64,000 nt of DNA from assembly GCA_964036195.1 (NCBI GenBank), contig OZ038450.1, positions 26,724,794 to 26,788,793 on the forward strand, written 5' to 3'. Position numbers and translations under genes: made by a program. This DNA comes from Sphaerolaimus hirsutus (Eukaryota > Nematoda > Chromadorea > Monhysterida > Sphaerolaimidae). Each line of letters begins with the position of its first letter. Positions within the stretch are counted from its first letter, which is position 1. A model generated the notes under the pieces. It was not told where the DNA came from. It searched no databases and worked only from the letters and a program-made list of their open reading frames with translations. Shown piece by piece: positions 20,258 to 30,377 of the stretch.

Positions 20258-20739
20258 ATGGATTACACTTATGACATTTTGTCGTTGTGCATAAATAATA
20301 CATGTGCTTCTTACGCTTTGGATATCAATGCCATGTTTGTTTATTACGTACTTTTTCTGCTGATGGGCTTATTGTTTGCTGGTTTATTCACATCTTTTAT
20401 TGCCATGTGTTTCCCTGTGCGTGGTGGTGGTTTTGGTATCTCTGTGGAATTTGCCAAATAATTTTTGAATTACGCACCAGTTTTTCAGTGTTTTTTCGCG
20501 CAAAAGTCAGTTTCTATAGTTTTTCCGATTCTCTCTATTTTCTCGTGCTCATTCCGTGTGAATCTTTTGTGTGTGTGATCGACATATCTGTGACGCCAGG
20601 AGTAATTTTTGGTATGCCTGAATTGAAATTCCACTTGGCTATTGAATTGTTTGTGGGTCATTGGCTTGTGGTTTGTGCAAGCGGAGTCTGTACTTGTATT
20701 ATGTTGATGCTTATAAAAGCTTACCGTTATTTGGAGTAG
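20258..20739 (+). pseudogene. Small hydrophobic ORF pair, frameshifted (copy 1)
   Basis: An ATG at 20258 opens 67 codons with one long membrane helix (VYYVLFLLMGLLFAGLF), ending in TAA at 20461. A second stretch of about 90 codons with two further hydrophobic segments ends at 20739. In copy 2 the two stretches are in the same frame, separated only by that TAA. Here one T is missing from a T run near 20495, shifting the second stretch to another frame. A polyadenylation signal AATAAA follows at 20862-20867. I do not recognise the family. Substitutions between the copies fall mostly at amino-acid-changing positions, so selection looks relaxed. Confidence 0.4.
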
Positions 20740-20861
20740 TGGAATTCAGTTTTCGGAAGTTTTATTTTTTGAAGTCTGTTCCAAGGGTTTTAACTCGCTC
20801 TTGAAGTTGTTTCCTATGCTGTACCTTCCTGAAGTGTGATTCTGAGTCTTAAAATCACCTA

Positions 20862-20867
20862 AATAAA
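20862..20867 (+). terminator. Polyadenylation signal
   Basis: AATAAA lies 120 bp past the second hydrophobic frame and is kept in copy 2 at 49644-49649. A short A run follows. Confidence 0.45.
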
Positions 20868-21185
20868 ATATTTTTTAAAAAAACTTCGGACCCCTTGGTG
20901 TAAATTAGACATTCAACTAACTTATCGCTTTGATACAAACGTCATTCGCTAACGAGCTAACTAATTTGACGTAACGTACACCTGTGAACTCATTTTGGTG
21001 GGTCACCATTGTGCCGTTGCGATTCAATCAGTAGTCGATCTTCCGTTGCCTTACTTTGAAACTCAATCAAAAGTGCAGTTAGAACGTGAAAAGTAGGAGA
21101 TTGGTAAAACTTGGCACAGCGCCAGATTGAAATTGGTTGAGTAAAAAGTAGTTGAGTGAAAATTCATGACACTATGCCTTGGGGG

Positions 21186-22252
21186 AAATCTCAGAACAAA
21201 ATAAAAATAAAATAAAAATAAAATGAAAAATTTAAGAATAAAATAAAATAAAATAAAATGGGAAATTTCAAAATAAAAATAAAAATTGTAAATTTTTTTG
21301 AATTTTTGTAAAATTTTTGTAAAATTGTATACAAATTCATATTTTTGTAAAAATTGTATAAAAATTAAAATTTTTTGTAAAAATTTTATCTTGTTGCTTG
21401 GTTCACCCTGTTGTTGCTTGGTTCACCTTGTTGCTTGGTTCACCCTTGTTCAACCTGTTTATTCACAGAACAGGGGCAGTCCCAAGCCCTATAAAGTGTC
21501 AAATAGCATATGAAATGCCATGCAAAGTGTCCATTGCTGACAATGGCAGACAAATGACAAAATGTCCATGACAAATGCAAAGTAAAGTGTCAATTGTCAT
21601 GAAAAAGTGGAAACTGTCAAGCAAATTGTATCCAAATCTTACATTTTGTATCCAAATATTGTTGTTGTTGTATCCAAATCTTATGTGAACATGTGCATAC
21701 AAAAACATAAGATTCAGATACCAAAACATAATATTCAGATACACAATTGACATTTTGCATGACATGACAATTGACACTTTGCTTGACATTTTAGATGTCA
21801 ATTGACTCTTAGTTTACATTTACCATGGCAATTGACACTTTGCTTGACATTTGAGATGTCAATTGACTCTTTACTTACATTTTACAAATGCGCCCAGCAC
21901 ACTACAGCAGTCCTACTGAAAATGCAAACCATCATTATCAATAATTGTAACTTAACACTTGCAACTAGCTAACAACTAGCTGCAACTTTTGCATAGTAAT
22001 GGAAAAATTTGTCACATGTTTTTCATGTTTAGGTCTTATTATAACATTTTTCTGGCCTTGCATGGAAGATTTTGATTTTTTGTAAAATTTCTGTAAAATT
22101 TTTGTACAATTTTTGAAAAATGGTCCATTTTATCATTTTATAAACATTTTGAAATAAAATAAATTGAAACAAGAATTAAATAAATAAAAAATACATTTTT
22201 ATACTATTTTTATACAATTTGTATACAAATGATTTTTATCAAACCAACCCTG
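21186..22252. mobile_element. hAT-type MITE F1, left end deleted (copy 1)
   Basis: Same insertion as 49968-51017 in copy 2. Here about 11 bp of the left terminus (CAGGGTTGGCA) are missing, so CTTGGGGG runs directly into AAATCTCAG. The right end ACCAACCCTG is kept and followed by CTAGGAGG, a variant of the target duplication. Confidence 0.9.
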
Positions 22253-22544
22253 CTAGGAGGTATATCTTTCTGGCACTTCTGCATTAGAACAACATCGCAG
22301 TGAATGACATTTGGCTCGGCTTAACTAATTTTTCATTATTGTTCCATTCTCAACCAAAATCATACCAAAAGCCAACCCTTCACCTAAATCAATTGGCTCG
22401 CCATCACTAACCGATATATTCTATTGGATTTTCATTATGTGCATAACACAAAACTGTTTGTTTGTTCCGATCAGTAAAAATTTCCAGTCTGTAAAAAAAC
22501 AATTAATAGGTATATTTTTTTTAAATACTTGCATATACTTACTG

Positions 22545-22610
22545 TATTTCTTCTAATAGAAGGGTGTTGCTCCATTTTTTCATCAACTTTTTTTACCTGC
22601 CATTTTATTT
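22545..22610. repeat. Fold-back MITE family b, half copy
   Basis: It has TACTGTATTTCTTCTAATAG, then AGGGTG and CCATTTTTTCATCAAC, with no matching inverted end nearby. The copy 2 equivalent is at 51305-51370. Confidence 0.6.
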
Positions 22611-22854
22611 TTTTCACACATTTTTATGCCTGTTGATTTTTGGTAGATTGTAATGATTATGAATCAAAAATCATCAAATTGAGCAGCACTTCCTGACAGG
22701 AATCCACTCACTTTTCACCAACATGCACATGACATTTACCAGCCTTTTTGTCAATTGTCACAGCATTGGAGCCAGCAACCTGGTACATTTCCTGGTGCCA
22801 ATTCCACAAGTGGACAACTGATAAGAAAAGTGGTAAGTGGTAATTTTAACCTGG

Positions 22855-22971
22855 TACCGTATTTCTTCTAATAGAAGGGCACCCTTCTATTTTTTTGGGA
22901 CTTTTTACCTGCCCTTCTATTGGAGACGCCCTTCTATTGGAGACCACCCTTCTATTAGAAGAAATACAGTA
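22855..22971. repeat. Fold-back MITE family b
   Basis: It is a compact 117-bp copy with inverted ends TACCGTATTTCTTCTAATAG and CTATTAGAAGAAATACAGTA and CCCTTCTATTGGAGA words. The copy 2 equivalent is 51619-51735. The stretch 22972-23228 has no gene I can support. Confidence 0.85.
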
Positions 22972-23228
22972 TCTGGATTTTGATTTGAAAGTTGCACTGT
23001 GTTTCCCAAATGATAACATATTTTCTCCAATGTATTCTAGCAGTGGCCCTGGCAATGATTTTTGGGAGATGAATTCTGTGGTTTTTGAACAATCTGTGAT
23101 TTTGGTCTGCTTGCAGTGTGCACAAATGTAATTCTCTGCTCATGTAGACATGCAAAAATGTTTTATGTTTTGCTTATTCTTAAACCTCGAAAAACAGTAT
23201 TTTAAAAGCCACCTACACAAATGACAAC

Positions 23229-23483
23229 TACCATATTTCCTCGAAATACCCCCCGGGGGTTTATTCTTTCAGAGCGAAAATTTTAAGAGAAAAACGTGAA
23301 CAATGCAACAATAACCACCATTTATAAGTTTTTACAGCCTTATATAAGGATGTAGATGGTATAAACGATGTTCTAACGTAACACAGTAAGTGTTTTGGAC
23401 GTCTGTTATGCATTTCCCGGACCACAAATTCATAGTGCCATTTTGAGCGGGGGTATTTCGAGGAAAAAAAAAAAAAATAAGGT
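23229..23483. repeat. Fold-back MITE family a
   Basis: It starts TACCATATTTCCTCGAAATACC and ends in GGGGGTATTTCGAGG followed by an A run and GGTA. The copy 2 equivalent is 51993-52263. Confidence 0.8.
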
Positions 23484-23519
23484 ATGTGCCACTAGCAGTG
23501 TTTTCACTTTTCATTTATG

Positions 23520-23738
23520 TCACTTGACTACTAGCAGAATTGACACCCGGAGGCAAATGTGCTCCAATTGTTGTACTGTCACGGAGTTCCCAACAGTAAT
23601 TGTAACATTTAACGTGTTGTTCTGTATTGCCTTGTTGTGTGAACATTCCAAAGTCCTGCCAACGAAACTGGATAGAGAGTAGACAAAGAAAGGCGACGTA
23701 CACAGCTGTACTACCAGAAATGCTTTTAGTAGAAGCAT
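23520..23738 (-). CDS. Possible signal-peptide exon, 72 codons (copy 1)
   Basis: The minus-strand ATG at 23738 opens a frame with a hydrophobic leader (MLLLKAFLVVQLCTSPF) that looks like a secretion signal. Next come two cysteines and potential N-glycosylation sites (NNT, NVT). It is kept open in copy 2 (52294-52518) with a handful of amino-acid changes. It may be a first exon, since weak donor sites occur near the end. It is on the same strand as, and upstream of, the lectin-like exons, so it could be their leader exon, but no splice phase proves this. A second overlapping minus frame is longer in copy 2. Function unknown. Confidence 0.3.
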   Translation of the reverse strand: MLLLKAFLVVQLCTSPFFVYSLSSFVGRTLECSHNKAIQNNTLNVTITVGNSVTVQQLEHICLRVSILLVVK

Positions 23739-23819
23739 AGTTATGGTTTTTCTGGTATGGCTGAATGAAGTATAACACAGTGGAACTAAAATTTTATGTC
23801 GAACTTTGCCTACTGTTGG

Positions 23820-24159
23820 TAACGATGGCAGAAAAGATTAGAAAATTCGAAAATGTTTTCAAAAGCAGTGAAAAAATATTTAGAAATCGATTTTGGGGGA
23901 GTATTTTTGGTTGAAAATGAGTAAAAAATGCAGAAACTCAACTCAAAACATCAATTTATTTACAATTCATACTCAAAAATGCAATAATTTTATGCAAAAA
24001 ATTCGAAAAGTGATATACACGATTTGAAAAATCGGAAAATAATCGAAAAGTTTCGAAAATTCAAAAACCATTTTTGGAAAAAATCTGAATTTCAAAAAGT
24101 TGTTTTGGAAAAAAACACTTAAAATTTCAATACTTTTTTCAGAGGGTTTGCCATCATTA
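23820..24159. mobile_element. hAT-type MITE family F7 (TTCGAAAATT words)
   Basis: The left end is TAACGATGGCAGAAAAG and the right end (inverted) is TAATGATGGCAAACCC. The interior repeats TTCGAAAATTC-type words. Target sites are ACTGTTGG (23812-23819) and GCTGTTGG (24160-24167), one mismatch. It is also present in copy 2 (52600-52940). Confidence 0.85.
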
Positions 24160-24457
24160 GCTGTTGGGTAACAAGTGATCATAAATAAAGAATTTAGAAT
24201 GCCAATAATTTACCTGTATAATATCAATATTTTCATAAAATATTACTACATTACTTGAATATCTACGCCTTGGTTGCTTAGGAACAAACGATGGTGTGAT
24301 AAATAGTTTTCTGTAAATCAGCCAATGAGTATCTCTCTTGAACAACTCTGCCTATTGGCTGAGTGAGAAATAACTGCCTGTTTTATCATACTAAAACTGA
24401 GAAAATCACTTTTGAGTGCCCTTGGTTTACTTGGATCCAATCCAGACATCCTTTACA

Positions 24458-24545
24458 TACCATATTTCCTTGAAATACCCCCAGGGGGTTTATTTTTTCA
24501 TCATGGAATGTTTGAGGAGGGATATTTTGAGAACTAATATCCAAA
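24458..24545. repeat. Fold-back MITE family a, partial
   Basis: It has TACCATATTTCCTTGAAATACC then GGGGGTTTATTTTTTCATC. The copy 2 equivalent is 53239-53325. The stretch 24546-24950 has no gene I can support. Confidence 0.7.
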
Positions 24546-24954
24546 ATATTTAATTGATATAAAATGTCTGACAAAAGTGATAAATTTACAAAAAATGGCC
24601 CAAAAATAGAAATTTACAACTTCGATCAATTTTCACGCTAGGAAGTAGCTTTATATGAAGATTCCAAATCCACAATAAAAAACACACTTAAAAATTTTGT
24701 ATGTATGGATGGGCATGTTTGGTTCTTACGTGAATCAAGTCTAAAATCCCAAAAACTTATTACACACCTCAAGATCAATCAAAATATTTACATTACATCA
24801 ACAGTGGATTTACAAACAAATTTATAAGCGAGGCAAGATTGAACCCAAACCGTTGCAAAAACGTCTTACAAAAATGCATAGAAGCTGACAACAAAAATTC
24901 TTGAAAGTGAATCAACAAATTGAGAAACTGGAGACTACACACACAATCATTTGA

Positions 24955-25105
24955 CAAAACGGATGATTTTTATTCACTAGATCACTACCTAGACCTTAAA
25001 GAGTTTCATTCCAAAAGTGCACAAGTCGTCAAAATTTGGATTTTCAAAATCGCATGTTAAAGTTTGACGCTTGCCCGACGGTGCACTCTTTGAGTGGCAA
25101 AGCTT
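24955..25105. repeat. Dispersed repeat with AGAGTTTCATTCCAAAAG core
   Basis: The segment, including TTCCAAAAGTGCACAAG and TTTGACGCTTGCCCGA, recurs in copy 2 (about 53740-53885) and in diverged form at 59915-60050. It is an interspersed repeat of unknown class. Confidence 0.6.
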
Positions 25106-25145
25106 ATCCCGCACTTTACAGATACCGATTTGATTGAAATGAAAA

Positions 25146-25300
25146 TACCGTATTTACTCAAATAGGTAATTCCCCCAGAGAATAATTTTTTATAAACTTT
25201 TTTTGAGGGGGACTATAAAGTTCAACGGGGATTATTCAACAGGGATTATTCAACGGGGATAGTTCTTTAATTATTCAAGGGGGATAATTCTTTCAACATT
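25146..25300. repeat. Fold-back MITE family c
   Basis: It starts TACCGTATTTACTCAAATAGG and has GGGGGATTATTCAA-type words. Its partner in copy 2 is at 53927-54070. Confidence 0.7.
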
Positions 25301-25437
25301 TTCAAGACTTTTTCTATCAATTCATTTAATGAAGTATGCTTTATAACAAAAAAAAATGTCATTTTTGGTTCAAATTAACAACAATATGTAAGTATGTATA
25401 CTCAGCGGACCGCCAAGTATGCGTAGAATCCCACCAT

Positions 25438-26251
25438 GAACGATGGCAAAAAAATATTCGAAAATTCGTAAATATTTTTGAATTTTCAAATTTTTATTTC
25501 ACCCCTGTAAAAAACACATAAAAATCGATTTATTTTTCAAAAAATTTGAAAATTAAAAAATTCAAAAATTTGAAAATAATTTTCGTATTTTTCCGTGAAT
25601 TCCAGGCCATAAAACACATTCTTAAGTTAGAGGTGATTAATCAATTGATAAATGGTTATGTGCTGCGTCTAAAAAAGCGTAAGTTAATGGAAAAAAACGT
25701 CAAAAAAACGTTGAAATGGCGTCCTTGGCTGACACCGTCACATCTGTTGATGAATGCACCCAGCAACTCGAACTGTTGCAATCCCGGTGCTCTATTTACT
25801 TCCGCTGAAGCAGATGCCACTCTATCAAAAAAAGATTGCGAGTTATTGTCGAAAGTTGTTGAATAGAGCCTCAAACAATGTCTGACAATCCAACTGGTGC
25901 CCTCTCAGACCCTTTAAAATGCCCTGTAAAATGTCATGCTAACGCTAAGTGTCAGAGTCATGAAAGTTCTGGAAATAGAACATATATGTGCTAAATTTAG
26001 CAAAACTAAAGTAAATTACACCGAAAATGATGTTATAAAGCGATCAAAAACCATTGAAACTATCGAAATACTGCTTTGAAGCTTCAAATTCAATATTTTT
26101 CCAAAGGAAATTAAAAAATTGCACAAAATAATTCGAAAATTCAAAAATTAAATGCGTAATTCGAAAATTATTTTGAGGAAAAATTCGAAAATTCAAAAAT
26201 TCACTTCAATTCACTTTAAATACTTTTTTTCTGGAGGGTTTGCCATCGTTA
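25438..26251. mobile_element. hAT-type MITE F7 at the duplication breakpoint
   Basis: The left end GAACGATGGCAAA and the inverted right end TTTGCCATCGTTA bound 814 bp with TTCGAAAATTC words at both sides. The flanking octamers CCCACCAT and CTTAGGGA differ, although each fits the nYnnnnRn pattern. Homology between the duplicate copies stops exactly where this element begins. The interior holds about 600 bp unlike other F7 copies, with a short frame near 25718-25866. Confidence 0.75.
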
Positions 26252-26272
26252 CTTAGGGAACAAAAACTTAAA

Positions 26273-26330
26273 ATGGAGTACAAAAAATACCTGTTACTCC
26301 TTCTCATCGTGAGTAAAGTTGCTGTGCAAG
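26273..26330 (+). CDS. Secreted basic peptide gene, exon 1 (signal peptide)
   Basis: The ATG at 26273 starts a textbook secretion signal: MEYKK then five leucines, IVSKVAVQ. The exon ends in phase 1 at GCAAG before GTGAGC, a good donor. It joins in phase to exon 2 at 26418. No other gene is near. It lies 21 bp right of an F7 element. Confidence 0.6.
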
Positions 26331-26417
26331 GTGAGCTGCCTCAGTTGTGTCTCACACTAAAAAATATTCATAAACAAAACGCTTGAAATTTCCCAAAATT
26401 TCCCAAAAATTTATCAG

Positions 26418-26539
26418 CTGGTGAAGACGCAGAGAGAACATCACTAAAGAAATTTGGCAACCGTGGGAGGGGTAAAAGAGGGATCGGCGGCACATGGGGT
26501 CTCAAACCCAGACGGTGTTCCACTTTTCAACCCATATGA
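26418..26539 (+). CDS. Secreted basic peptide gene, exon 2 (MITE-interrupted)
   Basis: The acceptor TTTATCAG precedes CTGGTGAAGAC. The exon begins in phase 1, matching exon 1, and reads AGEDAERTSLKKFG followed by glycine/arginine-rich sequence with a GKR site and GTWGLKPR. The combined product is 59 residues. Signal peptide plus GKR suggests a processed, possibly amidated peptide such as a neuropeptide, or a basic antimicrobial-type peptide. The last residues come from a MITE (26514-26882) inserted between CCAGAC repeats. Beyond the MITE the same frame stays open from 26889 to a TGA at about 26949, with another GKR site, so the original exon was longer. Peptide identity is unknown. Confidence 0.5.
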
Positions 26540-26882
26540 TTTACATGCTGACGCTTTTCATCCTATACAGTGATTTTGAGCAACATTTCTTGAAAATTTT
26601 GGCGACATTTTTCAAAAGTACTCACATTTACGTTTTCTGTGGGGAAAAGTACGTTTACTCACGTTTACTGTACTAAAAGGGGTGAGTAAAACATTTATAC
26701 TTTACATTTACGTATACTTTGAAAAAAGTTTGGTACTTTTAACTACTCTGTGCTACACTTTACATGCGGACTTGGTGTGCGCCTGAAAACCATATGTTTT
26801 GGCGCGTAAAACGGAGTAGGTATCTTAGATAGATGAAAACCGTGAGCATGTAAACCATAAGGGATGAAAAGTGGAACACTCT
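26514..26882. mobile_element. MITE inserted in the peptide exon
   Basis: The inverted ends are GGTGTTCCACTTTTCA and TGAAAAGTGGAACACTCT. The hexamer CCAGAC is present on both sides (26508-26513 and 26883-26888), consistent with a target duplication. Inside are GTACTCACATTTACG and GTTTACTCACG words and an F6-like right end (AACTACTCTG, ending at 26750), suggesting a further nested insertion. Confidence 0.65.
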
Positions 26883-27307
26883 CCAGACCCAAGCCCAAGA
26901 TACAATCCGGGAAACGATATGTCAATAAGAAAGGTGGAACAGGCCGAGGGTGAGAAAGTCGAGGGAAGGGTAGGGCAAAGGAAAGAGGTTGATAAGCATG
27001 GACACTTCTGATGAGTGTGACGCATGATACAATATATTTATGATGTTGTTCAATGGTTCCTGCCTTTGAAATCTATTTTTGCCTTTTCAAATACATGAAA
27101 CAAAAATAGCAAAAAGTTTTGAATGTGGACTTTAACACAATTTCTAGTTACCCTCTCCTCCCCAGCAGTTTATTGACATTCCTCACTGAACATTAACAAC
27201 TACAATACAAGTTAAATCAAACGAAAAATATCAGTGCATTTTTAAAATCTACACACACATCTATGCAAATGTGGCATCTATGCAAACTATGACACAAAAT
27301 ATAATAC

Positions 27308-27423
27308 CAGTGTTGCAAAAACGTATTTATGTTTACCCGAAATACCCAGTCATTCGGGTATTTATATTTACATTTACATTTACATTTTCCAACAATACCA
27401 TTACGTTTTGTTACGTTTTCATG
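27308..27423. mobile_element. hAT-type left end with GTATTTATGTTTAC words (F6-like)
   Basis: CAGTGTTGCAAAAACG fits the YARNG end rule and is followed by CATTTACATTTACATTT words. No right end with a matching target site was found; a possible F6-like right end (AAACAACTATG) lies at 30912-30922. The F3 element sits inside this sequence. Confidence 0.4.
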
Positions 27424-27431
27424 GCCGAAAT

Positions 27432-28495
27432 TAGGGTGGCAGACGGTACGGCCTTGCGGTAAACCGTACGGTACGGTAAATTTTCTCTTTTGCGGTAAAC
27501 GGTACGGTACGTTAAATCTTCAATTTTGCGGTAAAGGGTACGGTACGGTAAATCTGAAAAGTGCAGTTCGCGGTACGGTACGGTACGGTAAATTTTCGCT
27601 TGTCAGAAATGTACCAATGCCGGACTACAGACAACTTTTACTTCATGAATTGACACTAAATTGAATTATGCAATGTGTTAATGGACTTTAGAACACAATA
27701 CCAGTGTGATAACATAGAATTACATTAACCACAATGCAGTGGTTCAATATATAGGCTTTTTCAAGGTTCAGAAGGAAGAAATGGAGAAAAATTGCTAAAA
27801 GTGGGTGAAAAATTGCTAGAAGTGGGTGAAAATGGTAAAAAAGTATGTAAGTGCATATGGCAATAAGCCATGAATTCAATTTGGGGACACACTTCAACCC
27901 CCATTGGAGACCCCTGCTGTGTAGCCATAAGATTTCAATTTGCCACAGATTTCAAAGCAACAGATTTCAATTCAACAGCAAAGTTGTTATTTTATTAAAA
28001 CATTCATTTTTCTTTTGACTACCTTTTGTATACTACCCTACATCAAACATATGTCCCTACAACAAATAGACTCAAAACATTGAGGGTGATGTAAAACACC
28101 TACAGTGCGATTTGAAGCACATGGTTTGATTTTAAAAACACATAATACTAATGTGAATGAAGAGTTACAGCCATATTGCATATGCAAATGGAAGAGCTTC
28201 AAATCAGTCAAAACAATGTTGTCAAACTTGCGCGGTTGCGCGCAAAAAATTTGCAGAACACCACATTTTAAAGTCAATTTTGAGGTGCATTATTAAGTCA
28301 ATCTGAGTAAAATTTACTGCATTTTCTGCGGTAAATGAGTGTGGTACGCGGTACGGTATGGTAAATTTTGGAAAATGTGGTACGCGGTACGGTACGGTAA
28401 ATTTCTAAAAGTGCGGTAAACGGTACGGTACGGTACGGTAATTTTTCCAAAAATGGGGTACGGTACGGTACAGTACAATAAATTCTGCCACCCTA
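27432..28495. mobile_element. hAT-type MITE family F3 (GGTACGG words)
   Basis: The inverted ends are TAGGGTGGCAGA and TCTGCCACCCTA. Both flanks are arrays of GCGGTACGGTACGGTAAAT-type words. The target duplication GCCGAAAT is perfect (27424-27431 and 28496-28503). The middle about 650 bp is AT-rich and holds short frames without recognisable features. Confidence 0.93.
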
Positions 28496-28502
28496 GCCGA
28501 AA

Positions 28503-29290
28503 TACCGTATTTTTTCTTCTAATAGAAGAGCGCCGTTCTATTTTTTTCATCAACTTTTTTACCCGCCGTTCTATTAGAGGTGCCGTTCTATTGGAGGCTG
28601 CTGTTCTATTTTTTTCACCAAAATTTTTCAGACATTTTTCATTTTAACATAGTGTTTTTATGAATAATGAACAATAGTTTACTATCAGAGCATCAATTCA
28701 AACAAAACTAAACATGAAAATCGCCCTAAATAATAGTTCTGAACACCTTGGATGTTCTCACAACCAGGGTGTCAACAATTTTTTTTACGGAAAACGGAAA
28801 TGGAAACGGAAATTTTTTTTGCACTTGCCGGAAAATGGAAACGGAAATGGAATAATATTTGCACTTGCCAGAAAACGGAACTGAAAACGGAAAAACACGT
28901 TTGCCTGCGGAAAGCGGAAAATGGAAAACGGAAAGAATTTTGCCTGCCGAAAAGCGGAAACGGAAAAATGTTGCACTTGCCGGAAAACGGAAATGGAAAT
29001 TTTTTTACACTTGCCGGAAGACGGAACGGAAAACGGAAAAAAAATTACCTGCAGAAAGCGGAAAACGGAAAACGGAAATTTGACACCCTAATCACAACAC
29101 ATTTTTCTAATATTTGTGTGTTCTGGCACTCTTCCAACGTAATTTCTACCTGCCGTTCTATTGGAGGTGCCGTTCTATTGGAGGCTGCCGTTCAATTCAT
29201 TTCGTGAATGCAAAAAGTGCCAAAACCTGCCGTTCTATTGGAGGTGCCGTTCTATTGGAGGTATGCCGTTCTATTAGAAGAAATACGGTA
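28503..29290. repeat. Fold-back MITE family b hosting an F2 element
   Basis: It has the outer ends TACCGTATTTTTTCTTC and GAAGAAATACGGTA and repeated CCGTTCTATTGGAGG words near both ends. The F2 hAT-type MITE (28765-29090) is inserted inside with its own target duplication, so b is older than F2 here. Confidence 0.85.
28765..29090. mobile_element. hAT-type MITE family F2 (AAACGG words)
   Basis: The ends are CAGGGTGTCAA and TTTGACACCCTA. The interior is almost entirely CGGAAAACGGAAA-type words, all in one orientation. Target sites are CTCACAAC (28757-28764) and ATCACAAC (29091-29098). The AAACGG word is the subterminal motif bound by maize Ac transposase, a hAT member. Confidence 0.9.
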
Positions 29291-29677
29291 ACTGGGTACT
29301 CAGAAAACGTAAAAAATTGATAGTTCACATGTTCACACGTTCAAAATAGCCATACTACCCGCAGCGAACAAAATTCTTATGTTTTGCAAAAACATAAAAC
29401 GTAAAGAAAAGAAAAACAGCGCATATCAGAAAAGTGACTACACGCATGCAGTTATACACTTACACAGAATACTGGGTACTAGTGATAATGGCCCAGGTAC
29501 TAGGAAAAACGTAAAAATTCTATCTGATCACATGTTCTATTCAAAACCTCAGGTACAATGTTCAGGTATGATTGTTCACATCTTTTTGAATATCATAGTG
29601 CTGGGACACTTGGAAGTGTGAAATGTGCTGATATAGTATTTCAAAATTTATGATTTTATCAGAATGTGCACTGTGAC

Positions 29678-30337
29678 TAGGGTGTCAAAAATTTTTTTTA
29701 CGGAAAACGGAAACGGAAACGGAAAAAATTTTTCAGTGGCCGGAAAACGGAACGGAAAACGGTCAAAAATTTGCACTTGGCGGAAAACGGAAACGGAAAC
29801 GGAAAAAAATTTTCAGCGGCCGGAAAACGGAAAAAGAGGCCGGAAAAACGGAAACGGAAAAATCAAATTTGCACTGAAATGGGAAAAACTTGCTGGAATT
29901 TTGCTGGAAATCGCAAAAATTTGCTGAATTTTTGCTGGAAGTGGAAAAAATTTGCAGTAATTTTGCTGGAAACAGAAATTTTTTTACATCATTGACAATC
30001 TGCATGAATTTTTGCCAGTTTGGCTGATCAGAAGACCGAAAGTTGAGCCAGAAAAAGGTAAAATGAGGTGGAAAAATGGAAAATTGAGGCGGAAAATGGA
30101 AAAAAGGCAGAAAAACTGGAAATTGAGGCGGAAAACGGAAAAAAGGCGGAAAAACTGAAAATTTAGCTGGAAAACGGAAAATGAGCCGGAAAAACGGAAA
30201 CGGAAAAAAATGTTGCCGGAAAACGGAACGGAAAACGGAAAAAAAATTTCAGCAGCCGGAAAACGGAACGGAAAACGGAAAAAATTTGCCTGCGGAAAAC
30301 GGAAACGGAAAACGGAAAACGGAAATTTGACACCCTA
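29678..30337. mobile_element. hAT-type MITE family F2 (AAACGG words)
   Basis: The ends are TAGGGTGTCAAAA and TTTGACACCCTA. The target duplication ACTGTGAC is perfect (29670-29677 and 30338-30345). Nearly the whole 660 bp is CGGAAAACGG words, degenerating in the middle to GCTGGAAATCGC and GAGGCGGAAAATGG forms. Confidence 0.93.
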
Positions 30338-30377
30338 ACTGTGACATATTTTTTCATTGGTTTATACATGACTTCTC

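Larger units (their letters stand above)
67..25437. repeat. Segmental duplication, copy 1
   Basis: This 25.4 kb block is collinear and in direct orientation with 35295-54205. Homology begins near the shared phrase GATGCTATGTGGGGTC (from about 67 and 35295) and ends at the shared GAATCCCACCAT (25437 and 54205), so both breakpoints lie in the window. Stretches compared by eye differ by about 2-3% plus small indels. The extra length of copy 1 is mostly the BEL/Pao element at 5722-18343; without it the block is about 12.7 kb. Real duplication and tandem assembly of two haplotypes both fit. Confidence 0.93.

Noticed and set aside
27432-30337. CRISPR-like arrays
   Set aside because: The repeated words are short and contiguous with no unique spacers, lie inside TIR-bounded elements with 8-bp duplications, and the DNA is plainly eukaryotic.
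28752-30369. Lys/Gly/Asn-rich frames over the CGGAAAACGG arrays
   Set aside because: By-products of the F2 word repeat.
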